Of a stretch of 7,498 nucleotides of DNA, positions 1-5,853 are shown one piece after another. The stretch lies in the NCBI GenBank assembly GCA_944351345.1, contig CALVPO010000071.1, positions 1 through 7,498 on the forward strand, in the 5' to 3' direction. The notes under the pieces were generated by a model that did no database searches, was not told the origin of the DNA, and was given only the letters and a program-made list of their open reading frames with translations. The DNA is from an uncultured Bacilli bacterium (GTDB taxonomy: Bacteria; Bacillota_I; Bacilli_A; RF39; UBA660). A program made the position numbers and the translations under genes. Numbering within the stretch: position 1 is the stretch's first letter; every line of letters begins with the position of its first letter.

Positions 1-49
1 TATCTTTTATTACTATATTAATGATATCATATTTAATTTAAAATTCAAC

Positions 50-72
50 AAAAACCTTTCCGAACAGGTCTA
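50..72 (-). terminator. Weak hairpin downstream of the radical SAM gene
   Basis: On the minus strand ACCT (69-66) can pair with AGGT (57-54), extended by an A-U and a G-U pair on the outside, around an eight-base loop containing TTCGG. A short T run follows. It lies about 115 bases after the stop of the radical SAM gene, and the stem is short, so it is at best a weak intrinsic terminator. The rest of 1-186 is very AT-rich and holds no gene that I can support. Confidence 0.25.
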
Positions 73-186
73 TTATATTAGATATCTTACTATTTTAATT
101 TATGTAAACTAAATTAACATATTCATAGTAACATAAAACAATTTTTTTTACAAGATTCAACAATTATAAAACATTAAAAAATAAAT

Positions 187-1077
187 TCACTTAATACAAT
201 TAAACTCAGAAAAATCAGGAATAAAACTCTCACTCTGTGTCTCACCTTCTTGAATAAAAGCCTTTCTAACTCCTAAATCATATGCATAATTAATTACCTC
301 ATCATATTCACTATCATTTAACTTTCTATTTAAAGCCTCAAATTCTAAATATCTAAGAGGAGTATATTGATTCATAATACTAATAAAAATATTATCTCTA
401 TAATTATCATACAAATACTTTATAACTCTCTTGCTATCATCTAAACTACCAGGTAAAATCAAATGTCTAACAATAACACCACGCATCATCATTCCCTTAT
501 CATCAAATTTAGGTCTACCCACTTGCCTATACATCTCTTTTATACAAGAACTAGCACATTCAAAATAATTAGAACAACTACTATATTTTTGAGAAAGATT
601 ATTATCATAATATTTAAAATCAGGTAAATATATATCAACTATTCCTTCTAACATCTTAATAGTATCAACAGCTTCATAGCCACTACTATTATAAACAATT
701 GGAATTCTAAGTCCCCTCTCTCTAGCTTTCCTTATTCCTTTTACAATTAACGGAACATACATCACCCCTGTAACCAAATTAATATTACTAGCCCCTTTAT
801 CCTGAAGCTCCATTACTATACTAACAAATTCATCTACACTAACAATACGCCCTTTATGTAAAGTACTAATCTCATAATTTTGACAAAAAATACACCTTAA
901 ATTACAATAAGAAAAAAAGATTGTCCCAGAACCATTACTCCCACTAAGACAAGGCTCTTCCCACATATGAAGAGAATATCTAGCAATAACCATAGAACCA
1001 GGTGCCAAACAATAACCTACTTCCCCTGAAGTTCTATTAACCATACAATCTCTAGGACACAACCTACATTCATTCAT
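187..1077 (-). CDS. PflA-like radical SAM protein (COG1313 type), role unknown
   Basis: A 296-residue member of the radical SAM superfamily that resembles pyruvate formate-lyase activating enzymes. The core motif CNLRCIFC (C58, C62, C65) is the CX3CX2C that binds the 4Fe-4S cluster and S-adenosylmethionine. An N-terminal cysteine set (C4, C7, C11, C23) plus EEPCLSG (41-47) is typical of the stand-alone PflX/COG1313 group. DIYLPDFKY (148-156), RHLILPG (204-210) and ESFIPDF (283-289) are further family blocks. The usual substrate of this group is not established, and no glycyl-radical enzyme is adjacent, so I assign no reaction. Oddities: the expected TPTHYVP-like block reads TGVMYVP (103-109), and three extra cysteines (C168, C174, C178) lie in a predicted helix. 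The ATG start is supported by AGGAGG at 1085-1090, seven bases upstream. It stands alone after the truA terminator, so it is probably transcribed separately. Confidence 0.9.
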   Translation of the reverse strand: MNECRLCPRDCMVNRTSGEVGYCLAPGSMVIARYSLHMWEEPCLSGSNGSGTIFFSYCNLRCIFCQNYEISTLHKGRIVSVDEFVSIVMELQDKGASNINLVTGVMYVPLIVKGIRKARERGLRIPIVYNSSGYEAVDTIKMLEGIVDIYLPDFKYYDNNLSQKYSSCSNYFECASSCIKEMYRQVGRPKFDDKGMMMRGVIVRHLILPGSLDDSKRVIKYLYDNYRDNIFISIMNQYTPLRYLEFEALNRKLNDSEYDEVINYAYDLGVRKAFIQEGETQSESFIPDFSEFNCIK

Positions 1078-1124
1078 AACAATACCTCCTAGATAGAACC
1101 AACAATATTAGACAATTACTATAT

Positions 1125-1153
1125 TTTATATATTACATTCACTAATTAACCAA
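1125..1153 (-). promoter_or_regulatory. Candidate housekeeping promoter for the radical SAM gene
   Basis: On the minus strand TTGGTT (1153-1148) and TATAAA (1130-1125) are separated by 17 bases, a sigma-A-like arrangement with a poor -35 box and a good -10 box. Transcription would start near 1118, giving a leader of about 40 bases before the ATG at 1077. An alternative is the extended -10 TGTTATACT at 1205-1213, which has no recognisable -35. In such AT-rich DNA chance matches are common, hence the low confidence. The rest of 1078-1325 shows only the truA terminator. Confidence 0.35.
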
Positions 1154-1265
1154 GTAATAAACACTATCTAAAAAACATCTGTATCCCTAATAAATACATC
1201 AAAAAGTATAACATATAAACACCAAAATATAGGACTTATTATTAATAAAAACAATAAAAAACTAT

Positions 1266-1310
1266 AAAAAAAGCAAAATTATCTAATCAACAATTAAAGA
1301 CAAATCTTGC
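1266..1310 (-). terminator. Intrinsic terminator after truA
   Basis: Read on the minus strand, GCAAGATT (1310-1303) pairs with AATTTTGC (1280-1273) as an eight-pair stem with one G-U pair. Inside it TTTAAT and ATTAGA form a second six-pair stem (one G-U) around TGTTG, with a small asymmetric internal loop between. Seven T residues follow immediately (1272-1266). The hairpin begins 15 bases after the truA stop, which suits the end of the ecfA1-ecfA2-ecfT-truA transcript. The stem is AT-rich, so termination may be incomplete. Confidence 0.6.
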
Positions 1311-1325
1311 AATAACTATAACCAA

Positions 1326-2066
1326 TTAATAAAATACATTCTTAAGAAACAACCCTTGTGCCTCAGCTGTCTTACCAGCTCTCGTCCTATCTTCACTTTT
1401 TATTATGTCAATTATCTCTTCACTTCTCCTCTTACCTTCACCTATTTCTATTAAAGTACCAACCATATTTCTAACCATATATCTCATAAATCCATTACCA
1501 ACAAACACAAGAGTAATCTTACTAACATCCTTTAAATCTCTAATAATATTAGTCTGAGACAAAGTCCTAACATAATCCTCTCTCTCATCATCAGCACAAA
1601 CAAAAGCTTTAAAACTATGAGTACCTTCTAAATATTTCATAGCCCTCTGCATCTCTACAACATCCAACTTACCTTCATGTTGATAAACATACTTTCTCTC
1701 TAAAGGATTATAATCTCCCATATTTATCTGATATATATACTCTTTACCAGTAGCATTATATCTAGCATGAAAATTATCTGAAACTTGCTCTATACTCTTA
1801 ACATATATATCCTCAGGAAGCATAGAATTAATACTCTTAAGTAACTTATCTTTTTCAATATCCTGATCAAAATCAAAATGTGCCTTCTGATTAATCGCAT
1901 GCACCCCAGCATCAGTCCTTCCAGAAGCAACAACAGAAACCTCTACACCACCATTAATTTTTTTTAAAACTTTCTCTAACTCTCCTTGAACCGTTCTAGA
2001 ACGTGGTTGCTTCTGATATCCCTTAAAATCACTTCCATCATAAGAAAAAGTTATAAAATACCTCAT
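1326..2066 (-). CDS. truA: tRNA pseudouridine(38-40) synthase TruA
   Basis: TruA isomerises uridine to pseudouridine at positions 38-40 in the anticodon arm of many tRNAs, in the cytoplasm, as a homodimer. The 246 residues match the usual length of about 245-250. The catalytic loop SGRTDAGVHA (48-57) carries the nucleophile Asp52. The block FHARYNATGKEYIYQI (99-114) contains the conserved active-site Tyr110. The C-terminal FMRYMVRNMVGTLIEIG (193-209) is the family's conserved helix. The start codon at 2066 is preceded by AGAGAGG with eight bases between. Only 15 bases separate it from the ecfT stop, and that stop (TAG) touches the truA ribosome binding site, so the two are probably cotranscribed and translationally linked. 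The ecfA1-ecfA2-ecfT-truA order is conserved across many Bacillota. No oddities are seen in the protein. Confidence 0.97.
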   Translation of the reverse strand: MRYFITFSYDGSDFKGYQKQPRSRTVQGELEKVLKKINGGVEVSVVASGRTDAGVHAINQKAHFDFDQDIEKDKLLKSINSMLPEDIYVKSIEQVSDNFHARYNATGKEYIYQINMGDYNPLERKYVYQHEGKLDVVEMQRAMKYLEGTHSFKAFVCADDEREDYVRTLSQTNIIRDLKDVSKITLVFVGNGFMRYMVRNMVGTLIEIGEGKRRSEEIIDIIKSEDRTRAGKTAEAQGLFLKNVFY

Positions 2067-2081
2067 ACTACTTACCTCTCT

Positions 2082-2810
2082 CTAATAAACAAAAGTTATA
2101 AATATAACAATAAAATTTATTACTAACAATATTGTATCAGTTTTTCCCCATTTATTCAACCTATAATTATATCTAAAAGAATCAATCCCATATTTCTTTA
2201 CCAAAACATTATCTCTCTGTTTATTCAAAGAAAATATAGCAAATCTAACTAATATCCCCAATTCATTAAAAAAATTAGTTAACCTATCAATAAATCCCAT
2301 TTTCTTAAAATTAACTCCCCTAAATTCAGAAACTCTATGAACTCTATCATATTCATCATATAAACAATCAACGAATTTAATAGAATAAGCCAAATTTAAA
2401 GAAACCTTATCTATATTTATAAAATATCTAAACGGAAATAAAAAATTTCTAACTCCAATAGCCAAATGATAATAAGTACTAGAAATAGCAACAATAGATA
2501 TATAAAAAATTAAATCAATAACCTTAACAGTAAAGAAAACTCCCTCATATAAACTCAAATTTACTAAACTAACACAAAAAAATAAAAAAAAAAAAAAAAC
2601 AGAAAAAATACTTATATTTTTTAAATAAACTCTAAACTTAATATCAGTAAGTAACATTATAATAAAAATAAAAAAATTAACCATGAATAAATCCATATTA
2701 CTATCAGTTAGTACAATACATATAAATACAAGAAAAATAGATAAAACTTTATATGCATAATTAAGTTTATGTATACTAGAACTAATAGCTTCCTCATACA
2801 TATCATTCAC
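2082..2810 (-). CDS. ecfT: ECF transporter transmembrane component EcfT (divergent)
   Basis: EcfT is the membrane scaffold of energy-coupling-factor importers. It couples ATP hydrolysis by EcfA1/EcfA2 to a substrate-binding S component for a vitamin or metal. This 242-residue protein has hydrophobic segments at about 22-35, 39-55, 66-83, 96-115 and 224-242, and a polar cytosolic region (about 145-222) that would hold the coupling helices. The first coupling signature is recognisable as SEFRG (161-165). The second, normally an ARG-like triplet, appears only as KKYG (205-208) without its arginine. It is identified mainly by position after two ECF ATPases and before truA. The start is GTG at 2810: a near-perfect Shine-Dalgarno (2816-2825) lies nine bases upstream of it, but 18 bases from the first ATG at 2801. 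The gene overlaps the ecfA2 stop by eight bases. A 16-base T run encodes residues 71-76. Confidence 0.85.
   Translation of the reverse strand: MNDMYEEAISSSIHKLNYAYKVLSIFLVFICIVLTDSNMDLFMVNFFIFIIMLLTDIKFRVYLKNISIFSVFFFFLFFCVSLVNLSLYEGVFFTVKVIDLIFYISIVAISSTYYHLAIGVRNFLFPFRYFINIDKVSLNLAYSIKFVDCLYDEYDRVHRVSEFRGVNFKKMGFIDRLTNFFNELGILVRFAIFSLNKQRDNVLVKKYGIDSFRYNYRLNKWGKTDTILLVINFIVIFITFVY
2584..2599 (-). repeat. T16 homopolymer inside ecfT
   Basis: Sixteen consecutive A residues on the plus strand read as T16 in the ecfT sense strand. They run from the second base of the codon for Val71 through the Phe72-Phe75 codons into the codon for Leu76, and are followed by A and seven more T. Runs of this length are slippage-prone in replication, transcription and sequencing. 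Confidence 0.95.
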
Positions 2811-3606
2811 GGGCTATCACCCCCTGAACAATATCATCTATATTACTAGCATCTTCTAGATTAACTCCCTTATATTCATTAACAAAATTAATAAAATCAT
2901 AAAACTTAGAAACATATATAGAACAAGAACTCAAAACATCACTTTGTCTCTTTATCTCATCAATCTCACCACTCTTAATTATCCTACCCTTATCTAAAAG
3001 TATATAATTATCACTAACAGCATACACAAAGTCCATATCATCTGACATAATAATAACATTTTTATTATATTTATCTTTAAGTTTTTTTATTAACTCTATT
3101 AACATATTTCTCATATCCACATCTATATATATAGTAGGCTCATCTAATATAAATACTTTCGGATTAGTAGCAATAGCTGTTGCAATAGCAACCCTAGAAG
3201 CTTCTCCACTACTAAGAGTATTCAATTCTCTAGTAAAATAATTATCATCCAAACCTACCATTTTTAAAGCATCTCTTACTTGTTTATCAATTTTTTCCTC
3301 TTTATACTTAAAATTTCTTAAACTAAATGCAATTTCATCATAAACAGTCTTACAAATAAAATGATCCCAAGGCTTCTGAAAAACATATGAAATATTCTTA
3401 AAAAAATCATATTTATCATAACAAGTACTACCATCAACAATAACTTCTCCTTCATAATCCTTAACAAGTCCCATAATAACATAACCAATTAAACTTTTTC
3501 CAGAACCACTATTCCCAATAATAGATGTTACTCTCCACTTACTAAATTTATAACTAATATCAACCAACTTATCCCTATAATAAATATTACTTAGTTCTAT
3601 TTCCAT
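2803..3606 (-). CDS. ecfA2: ECF transporter ATPase EcfA2
   Basis: One of two ATP-binding subunits that drive an ECF-type importer; it acts on the cytosolic face with EcfA1 and EcfT. Motifs over 267 residues: Walker A GNSGSGKS (31-38, Lys37), Q-loop YVFQKPWDH (74-82, Gln77), signature LSSGE (131-135) and Walker B VFILDEPT (151-158, Asp155 and Glu156). The block TVYDEIAFSLRNF (87-99) resembles EcfA2 rather than EcfA1. Unusual: the switch region reads VIIMSDDMDFV (184-194), so by eye alignment the switch histidine is Asp189. The N-terminal segment before Walker A is short (30 residues). ATG at 3606 overlaps the last ten bases of ecfA1, and no strong ribosome binding site is visible, so translational coupling to ecfA1 is likely. 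The 3' end contains the ecfT ribosome binding site and overlaps the ecfT GTG start. Confidence 0.93.
   Translation of the reverse strand: MEIELSNIYYRDKLVDISYKFSKWRVTSIIGNSGSGKSLIGYVIMGLVKDYEGEVIVDGSTCYDKYDFFKNISYVFQKPWDHFICKTVYDEIAFSLRNFKYKEEKIDKQVRDALKMVGLDDNYFTRELNTLSSGEASRVAIATAIATNPKVFILDEPTIYIDVDMRNMLIELIKKLKDKYNKNVIIMSDDMDFVYAVSDNYILLDKGRIIKSGEIDEIKRQSDVLSSCSIYVSKFYDFINFVNEYKGVNLEDASNIDDIVQGVIARE
2816..2825 (-). promoter_or_regulatory. Ribosome binding site that sets the GTG start of ecfT
   Basis: AGGGGGTGAT on the minus strand matches the anti-Shine-Dalgarno complement AGGAGGTGAT at nine of ten positions. Its AGGGGG core (2825-2820) ends nine bases before the GTG at 2810. It lies inside the last codons of ecfA2, which is usual for tightly packed operons. 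Confidence 0.75.
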
Positions 3607-4406
3607 AACACATCAACTAACTTTCTTCTATCTAAATAAATATGTTTTATCTTCTTTTTATCCATAAGCCTAAGAGACAAATCAACAATAAATGAAATAC
3701 CTATCCCATAACTCTTTAATTCATCCTTTTTCTTAAACACTTGTAAAACTGTACCATCCATAACCAATTTACCATGATCAAGTACCAACACTCTATCAGA
3801 ATTCATTACATCTTCCATATTATGAGTAACCATAATAATAGTAAGATTATTCTTTTTCTTAAGTTTATTCAAATAATCAATAACTAATTTTTTATCCTTA
3901 ACATTAAGCTGATGCATATAATCATCAAGTATTAAAATATCAGGAACTTCCATAATCGAAGCAGCAATCATAACTTTCTGTCTTTCACTATTACTAATAA
4001 GCCTCATATCTCTATACAATATATTCCTAATACCAAAAACATTACATATATCATTAACCCTTTTCCTTATATATGCATCACTCTTACCTAAATGTACAAG
4101 CTCCATAATTAAAACATCATAAACAGTATCCATAGTTATATTATCATCCATCTCACTCAAAATAACACTAACATTCTTACGTATTAAATTAATATTATCA
4201 TCATCTAAACGATAACCATTAATATTTATATAACCATTATATGAATAAAGACCAGCCAAAATTTTAACCAAAGTACTCTTACCAGAACCATTACCTCCAA
4301 CAATAGAAACAAAAGTACCTTTTTCAATAGAAAAAGATAACTTATCAAGAATAATAGACCCATTAATAACTTTAGTAACATCATCTAAATTAATAATTTT
4401 CGTCAT
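3597..4406 (-). CDS. ecfA1: ECF transporter ATPase EcfA1 with degenerate motifs
   Basis: First ATPase subunit of the ECF energising module and first gene of the operon. I choose ATG at 4406 (269 residues) over an in-frame GTG at 4415, because AGGAAG (4415-4420) is eight bases from the ATG but directly abuts the GTG. Walker A GGNGSGKST (37-45, Lys43) and the switch region VTHNMEDV (His195) are intact. Three other motifs are not. The Q-loop, usually VFQNPD, reads ILSEMD (82-87), with Ser84 where Gln is expected. The LSGGQ signature reads ISNSE (137-141). Walker B reads ILILDDYM, so Asp162 replaces the catalytic Glu, and the D-loop Asp is Asn168. The block before TVYD still aligns without gaps with EcfA1 proteins. 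The fold is probably intact, but hydrolysis at its own site may be weak. It overlaps ecfA2 by ten bases. Confidence 0.9.
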   Translation of the reverse strand: MTKIINLDDVTKVINGSIILDKLSFSIEKGTFVSIVGGNGSGKSTLVKILAGLYSYNGYININGYRLDDDNINLIRKNVSVILSEMDDNITMDTVYDVLIMELVHLGKSDAYIRKRVNDICNVFGIRNILYRDMRLISNSERQKVMIAASIMEVPDILILDDYMHQLNVKDKKLVIDYLNKLKKKNNLTIIMVTHNMEDVMNSDRVLVLDHGKLVMDGTVLQVFKKKDELKSYGIGISFIVDLSLRLMDKKKIKHIYLDRRKLVDVLWK

Positions 4407-4426
4407 ACTGCTCACTTCCTACTAGT

Positions 4427-4455
4427 ATTATAGTGTAAAGTCCTTATTTTTGCAA
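4427..4455 (-). promoter_or_regulatory. Sigma-A-type promoter of the ecfA1-ecfA2-ecfT-truA operon
   Basis: On the minus strand TTGCAA (4455-4450) and a perfect TATAAT (4432-4427) are separated by exactly 17 bases. The expected start point is near 4420, which coincides with the first base of the AGGAAG ribosome binding site, so the leader would be only about 14 bases. This leaves no room for a riboswitch, which is notable for a vitamin-transport module. The promoter lies between the mbl stop (4478) and ecfA1. No terminator is visible after mbl, so read-through is also possible. Confidence 0.75.
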
Positions 4456-4477
4456 GAAAAAAAGAATATAACCTAAA

Positions 4478-5473
4478 TTATACTCTTCCATCAATTAAAT
4501 TAATATTATCTAATAATATTCCTGTTCCTTCTGCTACACAAGTAAGAGGACTTTCAGCTATAAATACAGGTACTTTCAACTCTTGAGATAAAAGTTGACT
4601 AAAACCATCAACCATACAACCTCCACCAGTCAAAACTATACCTTTATCTATAATATCAGCAGAAAGTTCAGGTGGAGTCTGCTCTAATATTCCTTTAGCA
4701 GCATGAACAATAGTATAAATACTCTCTCTTAATGCTTCCTCTACCTCATCACTAGTAATAGTAACAGAATGAGGAAGTCCGGTAACCAAATCTCTACCCC
4801 TAACTTCCATTTTCTCATTTCTAGACCCAGGAAAAACAGTTCCAATAGTTATCTTAATATCCTCAGCAGTCCTATCTCCAACCAAAAGCTTATATTTATC
4901 TTTAATATATTTAACTATATCATTATCAAAAGCATTACCAGCTATCCTAATAGAAGAACTATTAACAATTCCTCCTAAAGAAAGTATTGCAATATCAGTA
5001 GTACCACCACCAATATCTATAACCATATTACCACTAGGTTTTGAAATATCCATACCAGCCCCAATAGCAGCAACCTTAGGTTCTTCTTCCAAAAACACTT
5101 TCTTAGCACCAGTTCTCTCAGCCGCTTCAACAATAGCATTCTTTTCTACTTGAGTGATATTAGATGGACAACAAATTAATATTCTAGGACGGGAAAAGAA
5201 ACTCTTACCATTAACTTTTTTAATAAAATAATTAAGCATAACCTCTGTTGTTTCAAAATCTGCAATAACTCCATCTTTCATTGGTCTTATAGCATGTACT
5301 TTACCAGGAGTTCTACCTAACATTTCACGAGCTTCAGTACCAACAGCCAAAGGTTTCTTTGTATCCATATCAATAGCAACAACACTAGGTTCATCCAAAA
5401 CTATACCTTGTCCCTTGATATATATAAGTACATTTGCTGTTCCCAAATCTATTCCAATGTCTTTATTAAACAT
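4478..5473 (-). CDS. mbl: MreB-family actin homologue, Mbl type
   Basis: Bacterial actin that forms short membrane-associated filaments and guides side-wall peptidoglycan synthesis during elongation. The 331 residues match the family length. Nucleotide-binding motifs: phosphate-1 DLGTAN (9-14), phosphate-2 DIGGGTTDI (153-161) and the adenosine motif LTGGG (281-285). The segments FLEEEPKVAAIGAGMDI (127-143) and IDLGTANVLIYIKGQGIVL (8-26) look more like Mbl than MreB or MreBH. The position directly after spoIIID matches the spoIIID-mbl order of Bacillus; related Clostridia have an mreB paralogue there. ATG at 5473 follows AGGATGGTGAT with a good spacing. The gap to spoIIID is 53 bases, and a TATAAT box lies within it. 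The Mbl subtype is a judgement from a few segments; membership of the MreB family is secure. Confidence 0.95.
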   Translation of the reverse strand: MFNKDIGIDLGTANVLIYIKGQGIVLDEPSVVAIDMDTKKPLAVGTEAREMLGRTPGKVHAIRPMKDGVIADFETTEVMLNYFIKKVNGKSFFSRPRILICCPSNITQVEKNAIVEAAERTGAKKVFLEEEPKVAAIGAGMDISKPSGNMVIDIGGGTTDIAILSLGGIVNSSSIRIAGNAFDNDIVKYIKDKYKLLVGDRTAEDIKITIGTVFPGSRNEKMEVRGRDLVTGLPHSVTITSDEVEEALRESIYTIVHAAKGILEQTPPELSADIIDKGIVLTGGGCMVDGFSQLLSQELKVPVFIAESPLTCVAEGTGILLDNINLIDGRV

Positions 5474-5506
5474 AATATCACCATCCTAACCATTATTTTA
5501 TCACAT

Positions 5507-5512
5507 ATTATA
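5507..5512 (-). promoter_or_regulatory. Candidate -10 box upstream of mbl
   Basis: A perfect TATAAT lies on the minus strand 34 bases before the mbl start codon. At 16-18 bases upstream, inside the end of spoIIID, there is no convincing TTGACA-like -35 box. If real it would let mbl be expressed in growing cells independently of the sporulation gene spoIIID, which Mbl's vegetative role would require. Confidence 0.35.
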
Positions 5513-5526
5513 CCTTTTGAATACTA

Positions 5527-5784
5527 TTAATTTGCATTTTTTTCCAAAAATTTTTTTCTAGTTGACTCCCCACCTCTAATATGTCTAATATCAGAATGAT
5601 ATTTTAAAATACTAGAAACATCACTATACAAATTTTCATCTATTTGTAAAAGTCTATCTCTAAGATCTTTATGAACTGTACTCTTACTAACTCCAAAAAC
5701 AAGAGCCATTTCTCTAATAGTATTACCCGTAGAAACTATATATTTAGCTTCTTCGATTACTCTATTTACAATTTTTTTATCCAT
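5527..5784 (-). CDS. spoIIID: Sporulation transcription factor SpoIIID
   Basis: Small sequence-specific DNA-binding protein that activates or represses many mother-cell genes in the sigma-E phase of endospore formation. The 85 residues (about 93 in Bacillus) carry a helix-turn-helix at roughly 21-43 with the hallmark VFGVSKSTVHKDL (29-41), followed by the basic tail IRHIRGGESTRKK (66-78), also typical of the family. ATG at 5784 has a GGGGAGG-type ribosome binding site three bases away, with usable pairing further upstream. It lies 67 bases after spoIIQ with an intrinsic terminator between, so it should have its own promoter. A CATAATAT element at 5806-5813 resembles a sigma-E -10 box, but I find no correctly spaced -35. 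Identification is secure. Confidence 0.97.
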   Translation of the reverse strand: MDKKIVNRVIEEAKYIVSTGNTIREMALVFGVSKSTVHKDLRDRLLQIDENLYSDVSSILKYHSDIRHIRGGESTRKKFLEKNAN

Positions 5785-5830
5785 ATTCCTCCCCTTTATA
5801 ATAATATATTATGTTAAATAAACTTCTATG

Positions 5831-5853
5831 AAAAAAAGTGGATAATACCACTT
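5831..5853 (-). terminator. Intrinsic terminator overlapping the spoIIQ stop codon
   Basis: On the minus strand AAGTGG (5853-5848) pairs with CCACTT (5841-5836) around a six-base loop TATTAT, followed by an uninterrupted T run to 5831. The first two bases of the stem belong to the spoIIQ stop codon TAA. It separates the spoIID-spoIIQ block from spoIIID. Confidence 0.75.

Noticed and set aside
1164..1214. Tiny 16-residue hydrophobic open frame on the minus strand between truA and the radical SAM gene
   Set aside because: It has only a weak GGTG ribosome binding site, overlaps a promoter-like element, and hydrophobic short frames are expected by chance in T-rich DNA.
1265..1294. TTGATT-18-TATAGT promoter-like pair
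   Set aside because: It lies within the truA terminator hairpin and its T run, which explain this sequence better.
4407..4477. Possible vitamin riboswitch in front of the ECF operon
   Set aside because: The spacer is only about 70 bases, is mostly promoter, has no conserved aptamer-like core, and the predicted leader is about 14 bases.
4769..4978. Open frame on the plus strand antisense to mbl
   Set aside because: It lies wholly inside the well-supported mbl gene, has no recognisable protein family character or ribosome binding site, and is a by-product of AT-rich coding sequence.
5806..5813. CATAATAT as a sigma-E -10 box for spoIIID
   Set aside because: No KMATATT-like -35 occurs at 13-15 bases upstream; the nearest partial match is at 11 bases. 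Kept only as a remark.
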